A stretch of DNA of 64,000 bases from Paracoccaceae bacterium (lineage in GTDB: Bacteria; Pseudomonadota; Alphaproteobacteria; Rhodobacterales; Rhodobacteraceae), in assembly GCA_016938875.1 (NCBI GenBank), contig JAFGTV010000053.1:221990-285989 (forward strand), read 5' to 3'. The translations under genes and the position numbers were made by a program. This document shows positions 55,845-64,000 of this stretch, piece by piece. Position 1 is the first letter of the stretch. Every line of letters starts with the position of its first letter. Below the pieces are notes generated by a model. The model ran no database searches, was not told the DNA's origin, and worked only from the letters and a program-made list of their open reading frames with translations.

Positions 55845-55915
55845 CCGGGGGCCGCGAGGCCCCCGGTCGATGGCACCGGCCCCCATCCTGTTCGCGCGTT
55901 TCCACGGGGGCCGGT
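55845..55915 (+). terminator. Tandem hairpins after ccoP
   Basis: First stem: 9 perfect pairs, GCGA tetraloop (55845-55866). Second: 10 perfect pairs with a 21-base loop (55875-55915). Neither has a T-run, so they may be mRNA 3'-end stabilisers or attenuators limiting read-through into ccoGHIS. Confidence 0.55.
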
Positions 55916-55984
55916 GTTCATCATCGCCCAGGCCCCCTGACCCGTCCAGCGCGCCACCTGACAGAGCCCTGTGCGTTCGCGCAC

Positions 55985-56007
55985 AGATTTGGAACGCTTC
56001 CAGATCT
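55985..56007. promoter_or_regulatory. Candidate operator upstream of ccoG
   Basis: AGATTTGGAA-CGC-TTCCAGATCT: 10-base arms with a single mismatch (T opposite G) around 3 bases, 178 bases before the ccoG start. Binding protein unknown. Confidence 0.4.
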
Positions 56008-56184
56008 CAGACCGCGTCGCTGCGTGTATCGGGACCTTTCCAATGACCCGCAATCGACTTGTGATCGCCCCGCCGCTTTCCTTTGGTGCAGGCAGGGTCT
56101 AGCACTAACCCAAGCAAAGGGCCGCCCTCCGCCGCGCCTGACCGACGCGCGTCGCCCGGCCCACAGTCCGAACGGAGTGAGCGC

Positions 56185-57618
56185 GTGAGCTCGACAGATC
56201 AAGAACCCAACCGTCTTTATTCCGCCCGCGAGCCGATCTTTCCGCGCCGTGTGTCCGGACGGTTCCGTAATCTCAAGTGGTGGATCATGGCCATCACCCT
56301 GGGCATCTACTACCTGTTGCCCTGGGTGCGGTGGGACCGCGGCCCCAACCTGCCGGATCAGGCGGTCCTGGTGGATCTGGCCAACCGGCGGTTCTTCTTT
56401 TTCTGGATCGAAATCTGGCCGCACGAATTCTACTTCGTTGCCGGGCTGTTGATCATGGCGGGTCTGGGGCTGTTCCTGTTCACCTCGGCGCTGGGGCGGG
56501 TGTGGTGTGGCTATACCTGCCCGCAGACCGTCTGGACCGATCTTTTCGTGCTGGTCGAACGCTGGGTCGATGGGGACCGGAATGCCAGGCAGCGGCTGTG
56601 GAACGCCAAGCTGGATGCGCGCAAGGTCCGCCTGCGGCTGACCAAATGGACGCTGTGGCTGCTGATCTCGGTGGCGACGGGCGGGGCATGGGTGTTCTTT
56701 TTCGCCGATGCGCCGACGCTGTTGGTCGATCTGCTGACGCTGAACGCCCACCCGGTGGCCTATTCGACGATCCTGGTGCTGACGCTGACCACCTTTATCT
56801 TCGGTGGTTTCATGCGCGAGCAGATCTGCATCTACATGTGCCCCTGGCCGCGTATTCAGGCCGCGATGATGGACGAGGACACGATCACCATCGGCTATCG
56901 CGACTGGCGCGGAGAGCCGCGCGGCAAACACCGCAAGGCCGAGGGCGCCCAAGAGCTGGGCGATTGTATCGACTGCAATGCCTGCGTGAACGTGTGCCCG
57001 ATGGGGATCGACATCCGCGATGGACAGCAACTGGCCTGCATCACCTGCGGTTTGTGCATCGACGCCTGTGACGACGTGATGGAAAAGATCGGCAAGCCGC
57101 GTGGGCTGGTCGATTACATGGCGCTGTCGGATGAAACGAACGAACGCGCGGGCGCGGCCCCGAAACCGGTCTGGAAGCATATCTTTCGGGTACGCACGAT
57201 CCTTTATACCACGCTGTGGACCGCCGTCGGCACGGTGCTGGTGGTTGCGCTCTTTATCCGTTCGGACATCGACATGACGGTGTCGCCGGTGCGCAACCCG
57301 ACCTTTGTCACGCTGTCGGATGGTTCGATCCGCAACACCTATGACGTGCGGGTGCGCAACATGCATGGCGAGGATCGGTGGTTCCAGATTTCGGCCACCC
57401 CGGCCGATGCGTTCCAGGTGCAGGTCGAGGGCGCGCAGAACGGTATGGTCCTGGTGCCTGCCGACGCCATCAGGCTCAGCCGGGTCTATGTCGTCGCCCC
57501 TGCGGGCAGCGCGGCGGCGACCAGCCCGCGCACCGAGATGCGGCTTTGGCTGCTCGATGTCGATGCGGACGAGCGGACCTATTCCGACACGGTCTTCAAC
57601 GGGAGGGACGGACGATGA
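56185..57618 (+). CDS. ccoG: Cytochrome c oxidase accessory protein CcoG
   Basis: 477-residue polyferredoxin-like membrane protein (FixG/RdxA) that reduces Cu(II) for cbb3 assembly. Several helices, CGYTCPQTVW and MCPWPRIQ in the membrane part, then two [4Fe-4S] motifs CIDCNACVNVCP and CITCGLCIDAC at about 265-295, and a C-terminal Ig-like domain. GTG start at 56185 has GGAG 7 bases upstream. First of ccoGHIS; overlaps ccoH by four bases. Confidence 0.95.
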   Translation: MSSTDQEPNRLYSAREPIFPRRVSGRFRNLKWWIMAITLGIYYLLPWVRWDRGPNLPDQAVLVDLANRRFFFFWIEIWPHEFYFVAGLLIMAGLGLFLFTSALGRVWCGYTCPQTVWTDLFVLVERWVDGDRNARQRLWNAKLDARKVRLRLTKWTLWLLISVATGGAWVFFFADAPTLLVDLLTLNAHPVAYSTILVLTLTTFIFGGFMREQICIYMCPWPRIQAAMMDEDTITIGYRDWRGEPRGKHRKAEGAQELGDCIDCNACVNVCPMGIDIRDGQQLACITCGLCIDACDDVMEKIGKPRGLVDYMALSDETNERAGAAPKPVWKHIFRVRTILYTTLWTAVGTVLVVALFIRSDIDMTVSPVRNPTFVTLSDGSIRNTYDVRVRNMHGEDRWFQISATPADAFQVQVEGAQNGMVLVPADAIRLSRVYVVAPAGSAAATSPRTEMRLWLLDVDADERTYSDTVFNGRDGR

Positions 57619-58079
57619 GCAGTCGCGAACTGACAGGGCGCAAGGTGCTGATCATCACCGTGTCCGCCTTTGCGGTGGTGATCGGGGTGAACCTGACCCT
57701 GGCGTTCCAGGCAGTCAGCACCTTTCCCGGTCTTGAGGTCAAGAACAGCTATGTCGCCAGCCAGGAATTCAACGAGCTGCGCAACGCACAGGTGGCGCTG
57801 GGCTGGACCCTGACGGCAGAGTATGACGCCGAGGTTTCTCTACTGCGGCTGCGCTTTGTCGGAGAGGATGGACGCCCGGCGGATGTTGCCGAGCTGGCCC
57901 TGACGATCGGCCGGGCCACCCAGGTCAAGGATGACCAGACACCCAAGTTCGAGTATTACAACGGCGTCTTTTCTGCCCCCGTGACGCTGGAGCCGGGCTA
58001 TTGGAACCTGCGCCTGAGCGCCCGGTCCCGTGATGGGACCGAATTCCGCCAGCGTGTGCAACTCTTCGTCGAGGGTTAG
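57615..58079 (+). CDS. ccoH: Cytochrome cbb3 assembly protein CcoH (FixH)
   Basis: 154 residues: one N-terminal helix (about 9-31) and a periplasmic domain with NSYVASQEFNELRNAQVALGW, the FixH-family block. Needed for cbb3 maturation together with CcoI. ATG overlaps the ccoG stop. Confidence 0.93.
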   Translation: MSSRELTGRKVLIITVSAFAVVIGVNLTLAFQAVSTFPGLEVKNSYVASQEFNELRNAQVALGWTLTAEYDAEVSLLRLRFVGEDGRPADVAELALTIGRATQVKDDQTPKFEYYNGVFSAPVTLEPGYWNLRLSARSRDGTEFRQRVQLFVEG

Positions 58080-58083
58080 GGCA

Positions 58084-60273
58084 ATGGGTGCGGCGATGCC
58101 TCGCCCCTCTGCCTGCCCGGCCTGCGCCGCGGCCCCCTCGGCCGAGCAACTGGCCGAGGTGAGCGCGCCGAAAGAGGCGCATTTGTTCCTGTCGCTGCCG
58201 ACGATCCATTGCGCGGGCTGCATGTCCGCCGTGGAACGCGCCCTGGCCGCGACCCCCGGCGTGCATGGCGCGCGGGTCAACCTGACCCTCAAGCGCGTCG
58301 CGGTCGAGGCCGCGCCCGATCTGACCGCCGCCGACCTGATCCCGGTGTTGGAGCGGATCGGATATGAGGCGCACGAGTTGGACCCCGGCGTGATCGCCGC
58401 CACCGCCACGGACAAGGCGGGCCGCGATATCCTGATGCGCATCGCGGTGTCGGGCTTTGCGATGATGAACGTGATGCTGTTGTCGGTCGCGGTGTGGTCT
58501 GGGGCGGCGGATGCAACGCGCGACATGTTCCACTGGATTTCCGCGGCGATCGCGCTGCCGGCCATCGCCTTTGCCGGGCAGCCGTTTTTCCGCAACGCGG
58601 TTTCGGTGCTGAAACACGGTCGGCTGAACATGGATGTGCCGATTTCGCTGGCCATCACCCTGGCTGCGGGGATGTCGCTTTATGAAACCGCGCAGCATGG
58701 CCAGCATGCCTATTTCGACGCTGCGCTGTCGTTGACGTTTTTCCTGTTGGCGGGGCGCTATCTGGATCACCGCACCCGTGCCGTCGCCCGCTCTGCGGCC
58801 GAGGAACTGGCCGCGCTAGAGGTTCCGCGCGCCCTGCGCCGCGCCGCCGACGGGACCGAGGAAACCGTGCCCATCGCGCAGATCGCGGTGGGCGATACCG
58901 TGCTGGTCAAACCCGGCGCGCGGGTGCCCGTGGATGGCCTGATCGCCGAGGGGCAGTCCGAGATCGACCGCTCGCTTTTGACGGGCGAGACGTTGCCGGC
59001 CTATGCCGGACCCGGCATGGCGCTGAGCGCGGGAGAGGTCAACCTGACCGGCCCGCTGGCCGTGACGGTGACAGCGGCGGGTCAGGACAGTTCGCTGCAC
59101 CGGATGGCCGATCTGGTGGCGATCGCGGAAAGTTCCAAGAACCGCTATACCTCGTTGGCTGATCGGGCCGCGCGGATCTATGCGCCGGGGGTGCATCTGT
59201 TGTCGCTGGTGGCATTCCTGGGCTGGCTTTGGGTATCGGGCGGGGATGTCCGCCTGGCGCTGAACATCGCGGTGGCCGTGCTGATCATCACCTGCCCCTG
59301 TGCGCTGGGGCTGGCGGTGCCCGCGGTCACGACGGCGGCCTCTGGCCGGTTGTTCAAGCGGGGCATGTTGATCAAGGACGGCACCGCGCTGGAACGCCTG
59401 GCCGAGGTCGATACGGTTGTGTTCGACAAGACCGGCACACTGACCCTGGGGCGGCCCGATCCCATCAATATCGGCGATCATCCCCGGCGTGAGCTGGAGA
59501 TTGCCCTGGCGCTGGCCAGCGCGTCCGATCACCCGCTGGCCCGTGCGCTGGCCGAGGGGGCGCGCGCGGCCGGGATCCATCCCGCCGCCCTGACCGAGGT
59601 GCACGAGGTGCCGGGGCACGGGGTCGAGGGGCGGCTGGGGGATCAAACGGTCCGCTTTGGCCGTGCCGCCTGGGTCGGCGCCGTGCCGGGGGCGGTGACC
59701 GCGGCCTGGCTGCGGGTGGGGCAGGGGCGGCCCATTGCGTTCGAGTTTGCCGATCATCTGCGGCCCGGCGCGCAACAGGCCGTGGCCGAGCTGCGCGCAC
59801 GCGGGCTGGCGGTGCGGCTGATCTCGGGCGATGCGCAGGGGCCGGTCGCCGACCTGGCGGCGCGGCTGGGGATAACCGACTGGACCGCCGAGGCCCTGCC
59901 GCAAGACAAGGCCGCCGCGGTTCAGGCGCTGTCTGACGGGGGCGCGCGGGTGCTGATGGTGGGCGACGGGCTGAACGACACCGCCGCGCTGGCGGCGGCG
60001 CATGTCTCGATCTCGCCGGCGACGGCGCTGGATGCGGCGCGGGTGGCCTCGGACATCGTGCTGCTGGGCACGGACCTGGCGCCGCTGGGGGCGGCCGTGA
60101 CCACCGCGCGCAAGGCCACGCGCCGCATCCACGAGAATTTCGCGATCTCGGCGGGATATAACCTGATTGCGGTGCCGATCGCGCTGATGGGGCTGGCAAC
60201 GCCGCTGGCCGCTGCGCTGGCGATGTCGGCCTCGTCGATCACGGTGTCGCTGAATGCGCTGAGGCTGAGGTAA
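58084..60273 (+). CDS. ccoI: Copper-exporting P-type ATPase CcoI (FixI)
   Basis: 729-residue P1B ATPase delivering copper to CcoN. N-terminal Cys pair (CPAC), heavy-metal domain with HCAGC (about 40-44), membrane motif CPC in ITCPCALGLAVP, TGE loop, phosphorylation site DKTGT at about 448, and GDGLNDTAAL. Start at 58084; an ATG four codons on (58096) is possible. Four bases after ccoH and four before ccoS. Confidence 0.95.
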   Translation: MGAAMPRPSACPACAAAPSAEQLAEVSAPKEAHLFLSLPTIHCAGCMSAVERALAATPGVHGARVNLTLKRVAVEAAPDLTAADLIPVLERIGYEAHELDPGVIAATATDKAGRDILMRIAVSGFAMMNVMLLSVAVWSGAADATRDMFHWISAAIALPAIAFAGQPFFRNAVSVLKHGRLNMDVPISLAITLAAGMSLYETAQHGQHAYFDAALSLTFFLLAGRYLDHRTRAVARSAAEELAALEVPRALRRAADGTEETVPIAQIAVGDTVLVKPGARVPVDGLIAEGQSEIDRSLLTGETLPAYAGPGMALSAGEVNLTGPLAVTVTAAGQDSSLHRMADLVAIAESSKNRYTSLADRAARIYAPGVHLLSLVAFLGWLWVSGGDVRLALNIAVAVLIITCPCALGLAVPAVTTAASGRLFKRGMLIKDGTALERLAEVDTVVFDKTGTLTLGRPDPINIGDHPRRELEIALALASASDHPLARALAEGARAAGIHPAALTEVHEVPGHGVEGRLGDQTVRFGRAAWVGAVPGAVTAAWLRVGQGRPIAFEFADHLRPGAQQAVAELRARGLAVRLISGDAQGPVADLAARLGITDWTAEALPQDKAAAVQALSDGGARVLMVGDGLNDTAALAAAHVSISPATALDAARVASDIVLLGTDLAPLGAAVTTARKATRRIHENFAISAGYNLIAVPIALMGLATPLAAALAMSASSITVSLNALRLR

Positions 60274-60277
60274 GCGG

Positions 60278-60436
60278 ATGGAGACGCTGTTCTACCTGAT
60301 CCCGATCTCGCTGTTCCTGGGGGGGCTGGGGGTGGCGGCGTTCTTTTGGGCGCTGCGCACACGCCAGTTCGACGACCCCGAGGGCGACCGCTGGCGCATT
60401 CTCAAAGATGACTGGGATGACCACCCCAAACCCTGA
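60278..60436 (+). CDS. ccoS: cbb3-type cytochrome oxidase assembly protein CcoS
   Basis: 52-residue protein: a single helix (LIPISLFLGGLGVAAFFWAL) followed by RTRQFDDPEGDRWRILKDDW, the CcoS signature. Required for cofactor insertion into cbb3. Starts 4 bases after ccoI. Too short for ordinary gene-length cut-offs, but clear by sequence and by place. Confidence 0.93.
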   Translation: METLFYLIPISLFLGGLGVAAFFWALRTRQFDDPEGDRWRILKDDWDDHPKP

Positions 60437-60446
60437 GGGCTGACGC

Positions 60447-61136
60447 TCAGGCCAGGGTGGTGCTGACCGACCCCAGGCCCGCGATCGTCACGGTGCAGGT
60501 TTCCCCGCGCAGCAACGGGCCGACGCCCGCGGGCGTTCCGGTATAGATCAGATCGCCCGGCGCCAGGGTGACCAGCGCGGACAGGTGGGCGATGATCTGA
60601 TCGACGGGCCAGATCATGTCGGCGATATCCGCGTCTTGGCGGGGGGTGCCGTTCACGGTGCAGGTGATCGCCCCGTGCGTGGGGTGGCCGATCTGCGCGG
60701 CGGGCACCAGCGCACCACAGACCGCCGAGTGATCAAAAGCCTTGGCCATGTCCCAGGGGCGGCGGGTGGCCTTGGCCTGGGCCTGAAGGTCGCGCCGGGT
60801 CAGGTCGTTGCCGGGGGCATAGCCCCAGACATGGGACAGGGCGGCCTCGGGGGGGATATCCGCGCCGCCCATGCCGATGGCGACGACCAGCTCTGCCTCG
60901 TGGTGCAGATCGGCGGTTGCGGGGGGATAGGGGATCGTTGCCCCGTCAGCGACCAGCGTATCGGCGGGTTTGGTGAAAAAGAACGGCGGCTCGCGCGTGT
61001 CATTGCCCATCTCGCGGGCGTGTTCGGCATAGTTGCGCCCGACGCAAAAGATCCGCCTTACCGCAAAGCGCGGCTCTGCCCCGGCGATGGCCACGCTGGG
61101 CTGCGCGGGCAGGGGCAGGACATAGCGCGCCGTCAC
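60447..61136 (-). CDS. Fumarylacetoacetate hydrolase family protein
   Basis: 229 residues. RIFCVGRNYAEHAREMGN is the family start, E-E metal ligands lie in DLHHEAELVVAIG, and the core GYAPGNDLTRRDLQ and IYTGTPAGVGPL are intact. Relatives act as acylpyruvases or oxaloacetate decarboxylases; the precise substrate is open. I choose the GTG at 61136 because it overlaps the upstream stop as GTGA; an ATG at 61160 would reach further into that gene. Confidence 0.88.
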   Translation of the reverse strand: MTARYVLPLPAQPSVAIAGAEPRFAVRRIFCVGRNYAEHAREMGNDTREPPFFFTKPADTLVADGATIPYPPATADLHHEAELVVAIGMGGADIPPEAALSHVWGYAPGNDLTRRDLQAQAKATRRPWDMAKAFDHSAVCGALVPAAQIGHPTHGAITCTVNGTPRQDADIADMIWPVDQIIAHLSALVTLAPGDLIYTGTPAGVGPLLRGETCTVTIAGLGSVSTTLA

Positions 61137-62623
61137 GAGCGCGGCCCAAAGGTGGTGCAATCGGTTCCGTGCGATTGCAGGCGGCGACAGGCCAGGTCGG
61201 CCTCTTCCTGGGTCATGCCGACGAAATTGGCCTCGAACCCGCGGCTGTTCTGCACCACCTTTCGCAGCGCGTCATCCAGCGTGCCCAACTCTTGCAGGGC
61301 GGTTTTCAGCAGCACCCGGTCGGCCTGAAACCGGGTGCCATAACGGCCCAGGTTGATCCCCCAATACCGCCCACCGGACGAGGAGAGGCGCGTGACGACC
61401 TCTTGCTCGGTATCGGGCAGGGCGGCAGGGGCGGCGCTGGGCGGCGTAGGCCGCGCAGGGGACATCACCGAGGCCAGCATCAGGGTCTCGGGGCGCGGGC
61501 GCGGCGCGATGGCGGGCACGGTGGGGGTGGGCTGGGGCTGCTCTTCGGCCTCGGCCAGGATTTCCTGGGCCTCTTGGACGGTGCTGGCCACGTCTTCGGT
61601 CAGCGCCGCGATCAGCGCCTCGGTCGGGGCCTCGGCCACCGGGCGACCACGCGGCCGCACCGAGGTTTTCAACTGCATCGAAACGCGGATCGTCTTGCCG
61701 GCGCTGCGGCCGTCATTGGCGTCCCCGTCGCCGGCCACCACGACGACACCCCCGCCCTTGCCCAGATAGGGGGGTTTGGCGGGTTTGCGCAGGGCGACCC
61801 GGCTGGGTGCCCGACGAAACCCCAGGTCCATCAACTCGGCCACCTTGGCATTGCGCGTCACGGTGGAGCGCCCGCCAAAGACGGTGGTGATGATCCGCGT
61901 GCTGCCGTGCTCGGCCGAGGCCACCAGGTTAAAGCCCGCCGCACGGGTATAGCCGGTCTTGATCCCGTCCGCGCCACGGTAACTGGACAGAAAGCGCCGG
62001 TTGGTGTTCGACACCATCTTCATCCCGGCATCGGTCGTCTGGCGCGAGAACAGGTTGTAATATGCGGGATAGTCAAAGAACAGGTGGCGCCCCAGCGTGG
62101 TCATGTCGCGCGCGGTGGACAGGTGCCCCTCTTCGGTCAGGCCATTGGCGTTTCGAAACGTGGTGCGCGTCATCCCCAATGCCTTGGCGGTGCGGTTCAT
62201 CCGGCGGGCAAAGGCGGCCTCGGACCCCTCGATCGCCTCGCCGATGGCGGTGGCGGCATCATTGGCCGATTTCACCGCCGCGGCACGGATCAGATAGCGC
62301 AGCTTGATGCGTTGGCCGGGGCGCAGGCCCAGTTTCGAGGGCGGTTCCGCGGCCGCCTTTTTCGAAACGCTGACCATGGTATCCAGGCTGATCTCGCCGT
62401 TTTCGATGGCCTCGAACGCGATGTAGAGGGTCATCATCTTGGTCAGCGAGGCTGGGTGCAGGCGGGTATCGGCGTTTTCGGAATGCAGCACCTCGCCGGT
62501 GCGCGCGTCGATCACCATTGCCGCATAGGGGGCGGCCCGCGCGGAAACAGCGCCGAAGGCCATCGCAAGCGTTAGAAAGAATAGGAAACATGCGTCCCGG
62601 ACGCACTGCTGCGGTCTTTGCAC
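61133..62623 (-). CDS. D-alanyl-D-alanine carboxypeptidase with SPOR domain
   Basis: About 496 residues. Signal peptide (core CFLFFLTLAMAFGAVSARA), then peptidase S11 domain with the three active-site motifs SLTK, SAN (KSANDA) and KTG (GIKTGYT); a Pro/Ala/Glu linker; and a C-terminal SPOR domain (about the last 75) that binds denuded glycan at the septum. Removes the terminal D-Ala of stem peptides. Start: GTG at 62623 has AAAAGG 8 bases upstream and gives a short signal n-region; ATG 62695 and GTG 62653 are alternatives. Confidence 0.9.
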   Translation of the reverse strand: MQRPQQCVRDACFLFFLTLAMAFGAVSARAAPYAAMVIDARTGEVLHSENADTRLHPASLTKMMTLYIAFEAIENGEISLDTMVSVSKKAAAEPPSKLGLRPGQRIKLRYLIRAAAVKSANDAATAIGEAIEGSEAAFARRMNRTAKALGMTRTTFRNANGLTEEGHLSTARDMTTLGRHLFFDYPAYYNLFSRQTTDAGMKMVSNTNRRFLSSYRGADGIKTGYTRAAGFNLVASAEHGSTRIITTVFGGRSTVTRNAKVAELMDLGFRRAPSRVALRKPAKPPYLGKGGGVVVVAGDGDANDGRSAGKTIRVSMQLKTSVRPRGRPVAEAPTEALIAALTEDVASTVQEAQEILAEAEEQPQPTPTVPAIAPRPRPETLMLASVMSPARPTPPSAAPAALPDTEQEVVTRLSSSGGRYWGINLGRYGTRFQADRVLLKTALQELGTLDDALRKVVQNSRGFEANFVGMTQEEADLACRRLQSHGTDCTTFGPRS

Positions 62624-62794
62624 GTCGCTTGCCTTTTCACTGCCTCTGGCCACCCCTTTTTGGTATGGGCGGTCCTTGTTCGCAGAGCCTAGCATAGCGA
62701 TCGGCCCGGGAAAACACCCCTATTTGCAGGCGGTTCGGGGTTGGGGGGTGACTGTGGCAGATGTGGCGGTCGCTGTCGCAGGGGGCACTAGATG

Positions 62795-63496
62795 TCAGCC
62801 AAGCTGCGCAATCAGCCGGGGTAATTCGCCCAAGTGTTGCAATTCGGCAAAACGCACATGGCCCACGGGTGGTTCGGCATGTTCCAGTTCCCACGTCAGG
62901 TCATGGGGCACAAAGACGCCCCAGGCTCCCGCCTCGATCGCCGGGAGCACGTCCGAGCGCAGCGAGTTGCCGACCATCATCGCGCGGTCCGCACCCTCGC
63001 CATGGCGGGCAAAGATCGCGCCATAGCGCGGCGCGGTCTTGTCGCTGACGATCTCGACCCCGTCGAAAAGCTCGCCCAGCCCCGATTGCGCCAGCTTGCG
63101 TTCTTGGTCCAGCAGATCGCCCTTGGTGATCAGCACGATGCGATAGTCCCGGGCCAGTTCCTCGACCGCCTCACGGGCATGGGGCAACAACTCGATCGGG
63201 TGGCGCAGCATGTCCTGGCCGGCCTCCAGCAGGGCGCGGATCACCGGGGCGGGCACGCGGTCGTCGGTCACGTCGATGGCGGTTTCGATCATCGACAGCA
63301 CAAAGCCCTTAACCCCGAATCGGTAATGGCCAAGGTTGCGCTTTTCCGCGGCCAGCAGGCGGTCCATCAGCAGATCGGGATCGGTATATTCGGCCAGCAA
63401 TTCGGCGAATCGGGCCTGGGTCATGCGAAAGAACCGCTCGTTCTGCCAAAGCGTGTCGTCGGCATCGAAACCGATGGTGCTAAGCTGCTTTGACAT
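62795..63496 (-). CDS. HAD family hydrolase
   Basis: 233 residues of the haloacid dehalogenase superfamily. Motif [13 protein letters not shown] (nucleophile D12-type), an alpha-helical cap, motif II LITKGD, motif III lysine in SDKTAP and motif [19 protein letters not shown]. Phosphatase activity is likely; substrate unknown. The start at 63496 (MSKQLSTIG) gives the motif near the N-terminus. Same strand as the carboxypeptidase, divergent from clpS. Confidence 0.9.
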   Translation of the reverse strand: MSKQLSTIGFDADDTLWQNERFFRMTQARFAELLAEYTDPDLLMDRLLAAEKRNLGHYRFGVKGFVLSMIETAIDVTDDRVPAPVIRALLEAGQDMLRHPIELLPHAREAVEELARDYRIVLITKGDLLDQERKLAQSGLGELFDGVEIVSDKTAPRYGAIFARHGEGADRAMMVGNSLRSDVLPAIEAGAWGVFVPHDLTWELEHAEPPVGHVRFAELQHLGELPRLIAQLG

Positions 63497-63604
63497 CCTA
63501 TGTCCCGCTGTGGCGGCCTGTGCCCTTTTCAGACCGGGTGCGACGCATATATAAAGACGCTCAAGCCGAACACCACCCGAAAGACCCGGAGCCCGGTTCC
63601 CGTG

Positions 63605-63943
63605 ATGACCGACCCTCGCATGATGGCCGACAATGACGACGATCCCCAGGGTGATTCCGGGATCATCACCCAGACACGTCCGAAAACGCAGCGCCCGCCG
63701 CTCTACAAGGTGATGCTGCTGAACGACGATTATACGCCGATGGAATTCGTCGTGCATGTGCTGGAACGCTTTTTCGGGATGACCCATGCCGAGGCGTTCG
63801 AGGTAATGCTGGTGGTCCACAAGAAAGGGGTCGCCGTCGTCGGCGTGTTCTCTTTCGAGGTGGCCGAAACCAAGGTGGCGCAGGTGATGGATTTCGCCCG
63901 CCGCCATCAGCATCCGCTGCAATGCACCATGGAAAAGGAATAG
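63605..63943 (+). CDS. clpS: ATP-dependent Clp protease adaptor ClpS
   Basis: 112-residue adaptor that delivers N-end-rule substrates to ClpAP. Disordered acidic N-terminus, then [44 protein letters not shown] and C-terminal AxxxxxPLQCTME, all standard. Start 63605 or 63620 (MMADND). Followed 16 bases later by the truncated methyltransferase gene. Confidence 0.96.
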   Translation: MTDPRMMADNDDDPQGDSGIITQTRPKTQRPPLYKVMLLNDDYTPMEFVVHVLERFFGMTHAEAFEVMLVVHKKGVAVVGVFSFEVAETKVAQVMDFARRHQHPLQCTMEKE

Positions 63944-63959
63944 GGCCCAGCGCCCGCCC

Positions 63960-64000
63960 ATGCACCCAAATCGCCTGACACTTGCGCTGGAAAGCGGCGC
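63960..64000 (+). CDS. Probable class I SAM-dependent methyltransferase (N-terminus only)
   Basis: Only 13 codons are in the window: MHPNRLTLALESG. This RL-LAL--G beginning matches the N-terminus of the RsmC-like methyltransferases often found behind clpS in Rhodobacterales. The identification is from those few residues and position, so it is tentative. Confidence 0.4.
   Translation, partial: MHPNRLTLALESG

Larger units (their letters stand above)
55834..56184. other. ccoP-ccoG intergenic region
   Basis: 351 bases with no supported gene. Holds two strong hairpins right behind ccoP (arms CCGGGGGCC/GGCCCCCGG at 55845-55866, ACCGGCCCCC/GGGGGCCGGT at 55875-55915) without T-runs, and a dyad at 55985-56007. 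I find no FNR box here. Confidence 0.6.

Overview
The window is a GC-rich, densely packed chromosomal segment from an alphaproteobacterium of the Rhodobacterales (Roseobacter/Rhodobacter type). The evidence is the combination of ccoNOQP-ccoGHIS with fnrL, hemN and a divergent uspA, a TrcR/DUF1013 regulator, L-malyl-CoA lyase, a membrane-anchored cytochrome c, COQ9 and an accA-cysK arrangement. Almost everything is core metabolism or housekeeping. There is no prophage, transposase, CRISPR array or tRNA gene that I can see.

Layout. 1-3.1 kb: a zinc-ribbon membrane protein (cut by the left edge), ftsE-ftsX and plsC in a tight operon. 3.1-6.4 kb (minus): accA, cysK, malyl-CoA lyase. 6.7-9.6 kb: dgcN-dgcA-dat, a D-glutamate/D-amino-acid catabolic operon. 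9.6-12.5 kb (minus): N-formylglutamate amidohydrolase family, DUF1244, SulP transporter. 12.6-19.5 kb: pyk, a small membrane protein, rpmI-rplT, pheS and pheT; pheS and pheT are separated by the only visibly foreign insert, an AT-richer minus-strand gene for a 178-residue protein laid out like SeqA, with a hairpin at its ribosome-binding site and a REP-type repeat behind it. 19.5-28.8 kb: a phosphoribosyltransferase-YtoQ pair, GMC oxidoreductase, GST, mscL, ald with divergent Lrp regulator and aldolase, rpsU, COQ9, quinone oxidoreductase, RNase T2. 28.9-34.8 kb: trcR, cytochrome c, prephenate dehydratase, SRPBCC, nudC, cpdB-like phosphoesterase. 35-37.7 kb: an ABC importer of unknown substrate. 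37.7-39.5 kb: peroxiredoxin divergent from an OxyR that lacks the second redox cysteine, then the SRP RNA gene. 39.6-43.3 kb: degenerate beta-lactamase-fold protein, dnaX (with a G9 run), ybaB, recR. 43.4-49.1 kb: yejABEF-type peptide importer. 49.1-60.4 kb: microaerobic respiration block. 60.4-64 kb: fumarylacetoacetase family, penicillin-binding carboxypeptidase, HAD hydrolase, clpS, and the first codons of a probable methyltransferase.

How the genes work together. The most coherent functional block is 49-60 kb: FnrL senses oxygen, FNR boxes lie in the hemN/fnrL and uspA/ccoN intergenic regions, HemN makes haem without oxygen, ccoNOQP encodes the cbb3 oxidase and ccoGHIS its copper delivery and assembly factors. 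The oxidative-stress pair (prx/oxyR) and the D-amino-acid operon are the other clear regulatory units. The best leads for something undescribed are the SeqA-like insert, the single-cysteine OxyR, the dnaX slippage site, and several perfect palindromes in untranslated regions.
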